Source of the DNA: Gammaproteobacteria bacterium
Lineage (GTDB): Bacteria; Pseudomonadota; Gammaproteobacteria; Steroidobacterales; Steroidobacteraceae
NCBI GenBank assembly: GCA_020846815.1
Contig: JADLDF010000150.1
Span: 1-7,415 of the forward strand
DNA: 7,415 nt
Reading direction: 5' to 3'
The position numbers were made by a program, and so were the translations under genes. The notes under the pieces were generated by a model. It was not told where the DNA came from, did no database searches, and saw only the letters and a list, made by a program, of their open reading frames with translations. Positions 1-6,492 of the stretch are shown here, in pieces. Position 1 is the stretch's first letter; each line of letters starts with the position of its first letter.

Positions 1-97
1 CCTCGACGTATTTCAGGAAGTTGGCGACGGTGCGCGGAGCCTCCTTCTCGAAGAGTTCGACCGAGAAGTCACCGAGCGAGGTTTCGAAGCGCAGCAT
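1..97 (-). CDS. ppiB: Cyclophilin-type peptidyl-prolyl cis-trans isomerase, N-terminal fragment
   Basis: The first 32 codons of a cyclophilin, read leftward from an ATG at 97-95; the rest lies beyond the left edge. The visible protein starts MLRFETSLGDFSVELFEKEA and continues with APRTVANFLKYVE. This is the classic opening of bacterial cyclophilins: a beta strand 'TSLGDF.VELF', then 'AP.TV.NFL.YV'. The family catalyses cis-trans isomerisation of Xaa-Pro bonds and helps protein folding. There is no signal peptide before the first strand, so a cytoplasmic (PpiB-type) enzyme is more likely than a periplasmic PpiA type. The catalytic Arg/Phe region is outside the window and cannot be checked. The gene lies 45 bp downstream of prmC on the same strand and is probably co-transcribed with it. 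The family is clear; the choice of symbol is an inference. Confidence 0.9.
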   Translation of the reverse strand, partial: MLRFETSLGDFSVELFEKEAPRTVANFLKYVE

Positions 98-104
98 GGG
101 AACG

Positions 105-110
105 TTTCCT
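105..110 (-). promoter_or_regulatory. Shine-Dalgarno site of the cyclophilin gene
   Basis: On the minus strand AGGAAA sits 7 nt before the ATG at 97. The spacing and sequence are good for a ribosome binding site and fix the start codon of the cyclophilin fragment. Confidence 0.6.
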
Positions 111-142
111 GGAGCCGGGGCGCGGGCGAGGTGTGGAAAGGA

Positions 143-1012
143 TCAGCGCGGCCACTGCCCTTCGGTGACGCGCGGCGACCCCGCGAGGTCGGCGTGCGAG
201 CGTACGTGACGGAAGCCTCTTGCGACAAGCCGCTCGGCCACGGCCGCGGCCTGGGTCGCGCCATGCTCAAGCAGCAGCCAGCCATCGGGCTCGAGGTGCG
301 CCGGCGCGGCATCGACGAGCACCGCGAGCGCGGCGAGCGCGTCGGCTCCGGGGGTCAGGGCCTCGCGTGGCTCCACCCGCAGCGAGTCGGCCTGCAGCGC
401 CGCATCGTCGGCGGCGACATACGGCGGGTTCGAGACCACGAGATCGAAGCGCCGGCCGGCGAGCGGCGCAAACCAGTCGCCCTGCAGGAACTCCACGCGC
501 TGCAGCCCGTGCGTGCGCGCATTGCGCTGCGCGACGTCGAGCGCGGCCGCCGAGCGGTCGATGGCCACGATCTTCCAGGCCGGCCGCTCGCTCGCCAGCG
601 CGAGCGCGATTGCGCCGGAGCCGGTGCCGAGATCGGCGAGAGTCGGCGGCGGCTGTGCATCGCCGCGCACCGGTGCCAGGGCGAGCGCACGCTCGACCAG
701 CAGCTCGGTCTCGGGCCGCGGCACCAGTACCGCCGGGGTCACGGCCAGACGCAGCGTCCAGAAGTCGCGGTAGCCGACGATGTAGGCGAGCGGCTCGCCG
801 GCGGCTCGCCGCTGCGTCCAACGCTCGAGGATCGCCTCGAGCGGCGCTTCGAGCGGCAGGTCGCCACGGGTGAGCAGCCCGGCGCGTCCCACGCCCAGGC
901 AGGCGGCGGCCAGCGCCTCGGCCTCGCGCCGCGGCTCGACGTCGCCGCCGAGCGCCGCCAATGCCCGCGCCGTGGCTGCGATCGTTTCGTCCAGTGTCCT
1001 GCGTCCCGTCAT
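143..1012 (-). CDS. prmC: Peptide chain release factor N5-glutamine methyltransferase PrmC
   Basis: A complete 289-aa protein of normal PrmC length. PrmC uses S-adenosylmethionine to methylate the glutamine of the GGQ motif in release factors RF1 and RF2, which speeds translation termination; it acts in the cytoplasm. Residues 1-75 form the small helical N-terminal domain that binds the release factor. The linker 'GEPLAYIVGYRDFW' (72-85) and 'VLVPRPETE' (95-103) are PrmC hallmarks. SAM-binding motif I is DLGTGSG (127-133). The catalytic NPPY motif is at 195-198 within VVSNPPYV. The C-terminal 'DLAGSPRVTEGQW' (275-287) is also typical. An in-frame stop (TGA at 1027-1025) lies only 12 nt upstream, so the ATG at 1012 is the earliest possible start; a GGGG run lies 1 nt before it, too close to be an ideal Shine-Dalgarno site. 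The gene is often next to prfA, but here it is first in a leftward unit with the cyclophilin. Confidence 0.97.
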   Translation of the reverse strand: MTGRRTLDETIAATARALAALGGDVEPRREAEALAAACLGVGRAGLLTRGDLPLEAPLEAILERWTQRRAAGEPLAYIVGYRDFWTLRLAVTPAVLVPRPETELLVERALALAPVRGDAQPPPTLADLGTGSGAIALALASERPAWKIVAIDRSAAALDVAQRNARTHGLQRVEFLQGDWFAPLAGRRFDLVVSNPPYVAADDAALQADSLRVEPREALTPGADALAALAVLVDAAPAHLEPDGWLLLEHGATQAAAVAERLVARGFRHVRSHADLAGSPRVTEGQWPR

Positions 1013-1054
1013 GCCCCTTACGTGTCACCCCGCGCGTCGTTTCGTGCCGCTCCG

Positions 1055-1109
1055 CGTGCCGTGCCGTGCCGTGCTGCGCCGCGCCGCGCCGTATTGCGCC
1101 ACGCCGTGC
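1055..1109. repeat. Degenerate pentanucleotide tandem repeat in the divergent spacer
   Basis: Eleven consecutive 5-bp units fit a CG(T/C)GC consensus. Four perfect CGTGC copies (1055-1074) are followed by TGCGC, CGCGC, CGCGC, CGTAT, TGCGC, CACGC and CGTGC. Two more related units (CGTGC, CGCTC) lie just upstream at 1043-1052, separated by 2 bp. The repeat is in the 164-bp spacer between the divergent prmC and the membrane-protein operon. It explains the Arg/Pro/Cys/Ala-rich open frames across this stretch, which are not genes. The degenerate copies point to an old slippage tract rather than an active one, but this cannot be tested from one sequence. Confidence 0.75.
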
Positions 1110-1145
1110 TGCGGGCGGGCGCACAGTCTGCCAGCGCGGCGGGTC

Positions 1146-1154
1146 TGTTACATT
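1146..1154 (+). promoter_or_regulatory. Candidate extended -10 promoter element for the operon
   Basis: TGTTACATT fits the extended -10 pattern TGnTAnnnT, with TACATT matching 4 of 6 positions of TATAAT. It is one of the few AT-richer patches in the spacer. It would place the transcript start near 1161, leaving a leader of about 16 nt that includes the ribosome binding site. I see no good -35 hexamer at the right distance (1126-1131 reads GTCTGC). The call rests on position and the extended motif only. Confidence 0.3.
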
Positions 1155-1167
1155 GACCCTGCATTCC

Positions 1168-1174
1168 GAGGTGA
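1168..1174 (+). promoter_or_regulatory. Shine-Dalgarno site of the first operon gene
   Basis: GAGGTGA lies 2 nt before the ATG at 1177, with its core GAGG about 5 nt away. An in-frame GTG at 1171 is the other possible start, but it is part of this purine-rich site, so ATG 1177 is preferred. Confidence 0.5.
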
Positions 1175-1176
1175 GC

Positions 1177-1959
1177 ATGGCCGCGACGATCCTGCCGTTC
1201 GAGCGTCCCCAGTCCGTCGGCGAGGTGCTCGATGCCGGCATCGCGCTTTTCAAGGTTTCGCTGCTGCGCTGCCTGCCGCTGTCGCTGCTCGCCGTGATCG
1301 TCGGCCAGCTGCCCTCGGTCGTGGCGATGACTCAGCGTCGCACGCCCTCGCTCGCAGGCATGGGTGCGCTCGACTGGCTGCTGGTGGCCGGCGCCGGCTT
1401 CGCCAACGTGCTGCTCTGGGGGGCGATCCTGCTGCGCCAGCAGGCCATCGCACAGGGCCGTCGCTCGACGCTGGCCGCCGACCTCGGCCCGCCGCTCGCG
1501 CGCCTGCTGCCGTCGCTGATCATGGTCGTGGCGAGCGCAGTGCTGATCGGGGTGGGGCTCCTGGCACTGCTGCTGCCCGGCCTGTATCTCATGGTCGCGC
1601 TGATCTTCGCCTATCCCGCGCTGCTGCTCGATGGCGAGTCCGTGGCCGGCGCCATGCGCGCGAGCCTGCGGCTGGTGCGCGGCAACTGGTGGCGCACCTC
1701 GGCGATCCTCACGGTCGCGCTGTTCGCGATCCTGGTGTTCTACGCGATCGGCACGATCGCGGGCCTGATCATCGTCCAGCTCAGCGGTGGCGGCGACGTC
1801 GGCAGCGTGTTCCTCGCGACCACGATCATCGGCGCGCTGGTCGGAGCGCTGTTCATGCCGTTCATGTGCGCGCTGTCGCTCGCGCAGTATGCCGACCTGA
1901 AGCTGCGCCGTGCCGGCGAGGACCTCGCGCGGCGCATCGAGGCGCTGCCCGGGACCTGA
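1177..1959 (+). CDS. Multi-pass membrane protein, YciC / glycerophosphodiester phosphodiesterase membrane-domain-like
   Basis: A 260-aa integral membrane protein of unknown function and the first gene of the operon. An N-terminal cytoplasmic 'FERPQSVGEVLDAGIALFK' (8-26) resembles the 'RP.SVGEILDaaf.Ly' opening of membrane proteins labelled YciC-like or glycerophosphoryl diester phosphodiesterase membrane domain. Hydrophobic stretches lie at about 30-50, 65-87, 110-150 (long enough for two passes), 174-200 and 209-235, so about six segments are likely. The loop 'LDGESVAGAMRASLRLVRGNWWR' region (151-173) carries the typical 'S..LvrGNWWR' signature of this group. The C-terminus (237-260) is charged and probably cytoplasmic. 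No catalytic residues of a phosphodiesterase are visible, so no enzyme activity is claimed. The DUF4129 gene starts 1 bp after its stop, so the two are surely co-transcribed. Start chosen by the Shine-Dalgarno site. The gene is certain; the family assignment is moderate. Confidence 0.85.
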   Translation: MAATILPFERPQSVGEVLDAGIALFKVSLLRCLPLSLLAVIVGQLPSVVAMTQRRTPSLAGMGALDWLLVAGAGFANVLLWGAILLRQQAIAQGRRSTLAADLGPPLARLLPSLIMVVASAVLIGVGLLALLLPGLYLMVALIFAYPALLLDGESVAGAMRASLRLVRGNWWRTSAILTVALFAILVFYAIGTIAGLIIVQLSGGGDVGSVFLATTIIGALVGALFMPFMCALSLAQYADLKLRRAGEDLARRIEALPGT

Positions 1960-1960
1960 G

Positions 1961-2977
1961 GTGCGCGCCCGCGCCGCGATCGCCGCGACCGTCATGCCGG
2001 GCTGCATGCTCGCCTGCACGTGGGCCGTTGCCGCCGCGGCGCCGCAGGCACAGCCACTGCCACTGCCGCAAGTGCAAGTGCAGGCCCGCGTCGCGATCAC
2101 GGCGATCGACGCCTGCCTGCCGCGCCTCGACGCCGAAGCCGACGTCGGCTTCGAACGCGTCGCGGCACGCTGTCCGGGGCTGGCCACGGCGCTCGAGGCA
2201 GGCGGCGTGGCCGCGCTGCTGCCCGCCGACTGGCGTCGCCCGCGCGGCGAGCTGTCGGCCGGCGGCCTGCGCGCGCTGCGCGGTGCGCTGCTCGCCCCGC
2301 CGGCGCCGGCCCCGCGCCGGGCACTCCCCGACGTCGCCGTGCTCGAGGGCCTGGTCGCGACGTCGCGCGGCGCCACGGCGGCGCCGGGGCCCTGGCAGCG
2401 CTTCCTGCGCTGGCTGCGCGCCCGGGTCGGGGATGCCGCGCCCGGCGCGGACGAGCGCTCAGGCTGGGCGCGCTGGCTGCAGGAGCGCCCCGTGTCCGAG
2501 CGCGTCTGGGCGCTGCTCGGCTATCTCGCGCTCGCCGGGCTGGTCGCGTTCCTCGGCTGGGTGGCTCGTGCCGAGTTGCGGGCGGTCGGATGGCCCGGCG
2601 GACGGTCTGCGCGAAGTTCGCGCGCGGCTGCGCCGGTGGGTGATGACGAGCGCGCCGGCACGGCGGGCCTCCTCGAGCAGCTGCCCATGTCCGAAAGGCC
2701 CGCCTGGCTGCTGCGCCGCCTCGCACGCAGCCTGCAGGCCCGCGGCTGCCTGCCATCGGCGCCGGCCCTGACTGCACGCGAGCTCGCACGCGACGCGCAC
2801 CTCGAGCTCGAGGCGGACCGCGAATCGCTGTGCGGCGTCGCGCTGGCCGCGGAACGCGTGCGCTATGCCGCGGTGCCGCCGCAGCAGGCCGAGCTCGAAG
2901 TGGCGGTCGGTGCGGCGCTGGCACTGCTGCAGCGCCTCGAGTCCGCGCCCGTGCGCGCCGCGGGGAGCACACCGTGA
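1961..2977 (+). CDS. DUF4129 domain-containing membrane protein
   Basis: A 338-aa protein whose GTG start follows the previous stop by 1 bp. This start gives a basic N-terminus (MRARAA) and a hydrophobic stretch to about residue 27 ending in AVAAA-APQA, a plausible cleavable signal peptide. A later in-frame ATG (1994) would cut that signal short. A Pro/Gln/Val linker (32-41) and a likely periplasmic part (about 42-180) follow, then a membrane segment at about 183-203. The C-terminal cytoplasmic region holds the DUF4129 features: 'LLRRLARSLQARG' (250-262), 'LTARELARDA' (270-279), and 'LCGVALAAERVRYAAVPP' (290-307), the usual 'TprEla ... YE..RYg' pattern. DUF4129 often forms the tail of transglutaminase-like proteins such as TgpA, encoded with MoxR and DUF58 genes; no transglutaminase domain is present here. 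Function unknown. The stop overlaps the next start in GTGA. The domain call is fairly confident, the topology inferred. Confidence 0.82.
   Translation: MRARAAIAATVMPGCMLACTWAVAAAAPQAQPLPLPQVQVQARVAITAIDACLPRLDAEADVGFERVAARCPGLATALEAGGVAALLPADWRRPRGELSAGGLRALRGALLAPPAPAPRRALPDVAVLEGLVATSRGATAAPGPWQRFLRWLRARVGDAAPGADERSGWARWLQERPVSERVWALLGYLALAGLVAFLGWVARAELRAVGWPGGRSARSSRAAAPVGDDERAGTAGLLEQLPMSERPAWLLRRLARSLQARGCLPSAPALTARELARDAHLELEADRESLCGVALAAERVRYAAVPPQQAELEVAVGAALALLQRLESAPVRAAGSTP
2054..2080 (+). repeat. Two adjacent hexamer duplications encoding a PLPLP-QVQVQ linker
   Basis: CCACTG is repeated twice (2054-2065), then after CCG, CAAGTG is repeated twice (2069-2080). In frame they encode PLPLP then QVQV, residues 32-40 of the DUF4129 protein, directly after the predicted signal peptide. 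The patch is less GC-rich than its surroundings and uses CCA and CAA codons that are otherwise scarce in this gene. It looks like a slippage-made spacer in a length-tolerant linker. Confidence 0.65.
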
Positions 2978-4223
2978 GCGAGCGCGGCACGACCGCGGTC
3001 TTCGCGCTGGGCGCGCTGCTGCTGTTCTTCGTGCTGATGTTCGGCGGACGCACCGGCGGCAGGGCCGGCGAGCCGCCGCGGCCCACCAGTGCCGAATCCT
3101 CGGGCAATGGCTACTCGATCGCGCGCCGCTGGCTCGAATCCCAGGGTGTGCGGGTCGTGTCGTTGCGCGAGTCGTTCGGCGAGCTGGCGCGCCTCGCGCC
3201 GGGCGGCGCAGGTCGCGAGAGCCTGCTGGTGCTGACGCTGCCCGGCACCGGGCCGATCCAGACGCGCGAGCTGCAGCCGCTCGATCGCTGGCTGCGCGAG
3301 GGCAACACGCTGCTGGTCGTCGCAGCGCTGTCGGACGCGCCCGACTGGGCGCGCGGCGCGGCGGGTGCCGATGCCTTCGATCTCAAGGCCGTGACCGGCC
3401 TCGATTTCGAGACGGCCGGTCCGGCCGCGGACGACATCGGGACCGCGCTGCTCGCCGCGCCGCGGCGCGAGGCCGCGGACGTGGTTCCGGGGGCGCCGCT
3501 GCCCGCGGGCGTGACGACGCTCGCGGCCGAGTCGGATCAGCGGCGCAGCGGTGGCTCCGTGCGCCTGCCCTACGGCGGCATCGTGCTCGAGCTCGCGCGC
3601 GACCGGCAGTCCGGCGAGGGCGTGTTCTGGAGCCGGCCTTTCGGCCGCGGCCGCATCCTCGTGTCCGCCTACGGCACGCTGTTGTCGAACCGCGCGATCG
3701 GGCTCGCCGACAACGGCCGGCTGCTCGCGGGTCTGGTCGCGCAGGCCGTCGGTCCCGACGGCGTCGTGCTGTTCGACGATGGCCACCAGGGCCTCTCGCC
3801 GGGCTACGATCCACAGCAGCTGTTCGGCGACCGCCGGCTCTACGTGACCTTCGGCATGCTGGTCGCGCTCTGGCTGCTGTGGGTGCTGGGTGCGACGCGG
3901 CTGCGCACGCCGCGCTCCGTCGAGCCGGCGCCGCGGCCAGGCGAGCTGCTGCAGGCCGCCGGCGGCTTTTTCGCGCGCGTGCTGCCGACGCATGCCGCCG
4001 CGCAGCGCCTGTTCGCGCATTTCTTCGCACGGCTGCCGGTGGCTCGCAGCTCGCATCCGGACGGGCCGCAGGCGCCGCCCTGGGACTGGCTGCAGCGTCA
4101 TTCCGGCATCGATCCCGCCGATGTCCACCAGCTGCGCGCCTGGTACGCGGCGGCCTGGCTCGGGCAGCCGGTGCCTCTCGGAAAACTGCAGAATCGGCTG
4201 CGCAGCATGGAGAAGAAACTGGC

Positions 4224-4227
<4 letters not shown>
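2974..4227 (+). CDS. DUF4350 domain-containing membrane protein
   Basis: A 417-aa protein whose GTG start overlaps the previous stop (GTGA), so translation is probably coupled. A short N-terminus (MSERGTT) leads into a membrane segment at about 8-24. A large domain (about 38-285), probably periplasmic, matches DUF4350: 'NGYSIARRWLESQGVRV' (45-61) resembles the family's opening helix; 'LDRWLREGNTLLVV' (103-116) is the typical strand after a helix; 'GRGRILVSAYGTLLSNRAIGLADNGRLLAGLV' spans 225-255, carrying the family pattern 'G.G...v......l.NR.l..aDN..ll'; and 'VVLFDDGHQG' (264-273) matches 'v.fDe.hHG'. The fold is related to glutamine-amidotransferase/GldG-like domains, but I see no catalytic triad. 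A second membrane segment is at about 291-308, with a charged cytoplasmic tail (309-417). Function unknown. It is encoded directly before the MoxR ATPase with an ATGA overlap, implying balanced expression and likely physical partnership. Confidence 0.87.
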
Positions 4228-5171
<944 letters not shown>

Positions 5172-5193
5172 GAGGCGCGGGCAGGCGGCTGCG

Positions 5194-6492
5194 GTGAATC
5201 TCGCACCTCGTGCCCTGCTGCTCGCGCTGCTCGCCGCGGCGCTGGCGATCGCCGGCATGTGGAGCGGCGAGCCGCTGCTGCGCGACACCTGGCCGCTGCC
5301 GCTCGCGCTGCTGGTCGCCGGGCTCGCCTGGGAGGCGCTGCTGTGCCGCCGCGATCCGCCGCGCGTCACGCTCGAGCTGCCGGGCCGGCTCTATCTCGGC
5401 CGAGTGCAGCATGCACGGCTGCACTTTGCGCACGACGGCGCACGGCCGCTGTCGCTCGAGTACGCACCGGCGGCGCCGGCGGCGCTGCGCCCGCTCGGCG
5501 AGCCGCGCCGCCTCGAGCTGCCGCCGGGCGGCAGCGTCGACGACCCGCTCGAGCTGCTGCCGCGGCGGCTCGGCGAGCACGACTGGCCGCCGCTGCCGGC
5601 GCGGCGGCTCGGGCGCGTCGGCCTGGCCTGGTGGTCGCTGTCGCTGCCGACCGGAGCACGCTGCCGCGTCGCGCCCGATACCTGGCGCGTGGCGACGCGC
5701 CGCGTCGCCGGCACGACGCGCGGCCTGCGCGCGCGCCGCGTCGCGGGCGCGGGCTCCGAGCTGCGCCAGCTGCGCGCCTACGCGCCCGGCGACCCGCTGT
5801 CGCGGATCGACTGGAAGACGAGTGCGCGCGCAGGCTCGCTGGTCACGCGCGACTTCTCCGAGGACCAGCATCTCGACGTGCTGATCGCGCTCGATGCCGG
5901 GCGGCTGTCGCGGATCGGCGCCGGTGAGCTCGACCGTCTCGGCCTGTTCGCCAACGTCGCTGCGCGCTTCGCCGAGGCCGCGGTGCTGCGCGACGATCGC
6001 ATCGGGCTGCTCGCCTGGTCGGACCTGCCCATGGTCGCCTGCGCGCCCGATCGCGGTGCACGGGCGGTGCTGCAGCTGCGCGAGCGTCTGGCGTCGCTTG
6101 CGCCGCGCCGCGCCGAGTCGGATCCGGTCGCCGCCGCGGTCGCGGCGCGCCGGCTGCTGCGCCACCGTGGCCTGGTCGTGCTGCTGACCGACCTCGAGGA
6201 TGCCGCGCTGCATCCGCTGCTGGCGCGCGCGATCCGCCTGCTGTCGCCGCCGCACCTCGCGCTGGTCGCCGGCATCCAGAGTCCCGAGACGGCAGTGCTG
6301 GCGCGGCGCGAGGCGCGCGAAGCGCGCGACGCCTGGGTGGCGCTCGCGGCGCAGGAGCAGGAGGCGCGGGTGCAGCGCCAGGCTGCGCTGCTGCGGCGCC
6401 TCGGCGCGCCGGTGGTGCTCGCCCCGGAGGCGACGATCGAGTCGGCCGTGCTCGACGCCTACGAGTCGCTGCGCCGCCGCCGCCGCATCTAG
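5194..6492 (+). CDS. DUF58 domain-containing protein (von Willebrand A-like, MoxR partner)
   Basis: A 432-aa protein with a GTG start 22 bp after the MoxR gene; a GGCGG at 5184-5188 is a fair ribosome binding site. Two hydrophobic segments near the N-terminus (about 5-21 and 34-50) anchor it in the membrane as a hairpin. Residues 57-160 are probably beta-rich. The DUF58 signature is clear: 'GSELRQLRAYAPGDPLSRID' (187-206), then W207, 'SARAGSLVTRDF' (210-221) and 'DVLIALDAGR' (228-237). The last is the first strand of a von Willebrand A-like fold, followed by 'DDRIGLLAWSD' (267-277) and 'GLVVLLTDLED' (326-336). The metal-site motif is altered: D-A-G-R-L-S instead of DxSxS. The C-terminus ends in five arginines. 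DUF58 proteins are thought to work with MoxR ATPases as adaptors or targets; the exact role is unknown. The stop lies within the shared CTAG overlapping the opposite SpoIIM gene. Confidence 0.95.
   Translation: MNLAPRALLLALLAAALAIAGMWSGEPLLRDTWPLPLALLVAGLAWEALLCRRDPPRVTLELPGRLYLGRVQHARLHFAHDGARPLSLEYAPAAPAALRPLGEPRRLELPPGGSVDDPLELLPRRLGEHDWPPLPARRLGRVGLAWWSLSLPTGARCRVAPDTWRVATRRVAGTTRGLRARRVAGAGSELRQLRAYAPGDPLSRIDWKTSARAGSLVTRDFSEDQHLDVLIALDAGRLSRIGAGELDRLGLFANVAARFAEAAVLRDDRIGLLAWSDLPMVACAPDRGARAVLQLRERLASLAPRRAESDPVAAAVAARRLLRHRGLVVLLTDLEDAALHPLLARAIRLLSPPHLALVAGIQSPETAVLARREAREARDAWVALAAQEQEARVQRQAALLRRLGAPVVLAPEATIESAVLDAYESLRRRRRI
6472..6486 (+). repeat. (CGC)5 trinucleotide run at the DUF58 C-terminus
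   Basis: Five CGC codons in a row encode Arg427-Arg431, just before the final Ile and the stop. The run gives the protein a strongly basic tail. In a genome this GC-rich such a run may be chance or a slippage product. Confidence 0.6.

Noticed and set aside
98..142. Possible terminator or promoter between prmC and the cyclophilin gene
   Set aside because: I see no hairpin with a T-run and no convincing -10/-35 pair in these 45 bp, only the ribosome binding site.
131..1156. Plus-strand open frame of 341 codons opposite prmC
   Set aside because: prmC on the other strand has the NPPY and SAM-binding motifs; this frame is an arginine-rich shadow.
2003..2017. Lipoprotein signal in the DUF4129 N-terminus (cysteines at residues 15 and 19)
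   Set aside because: Neither cysteine is preceded by a good lipobox (PG-C and M-L-A-C contexts), and a cleavage site after AVAAA fits better.
870..2771. Plus-strand open frame of 633 codons spanning the spacer, the membrane protein and part of the DUF4129 gene
   Set aside because: It crosses gene boundaries in another frame, is mostly Arg/Ala/Pro, and includes the pentamer repeat; the overlapping genes have clear family features.
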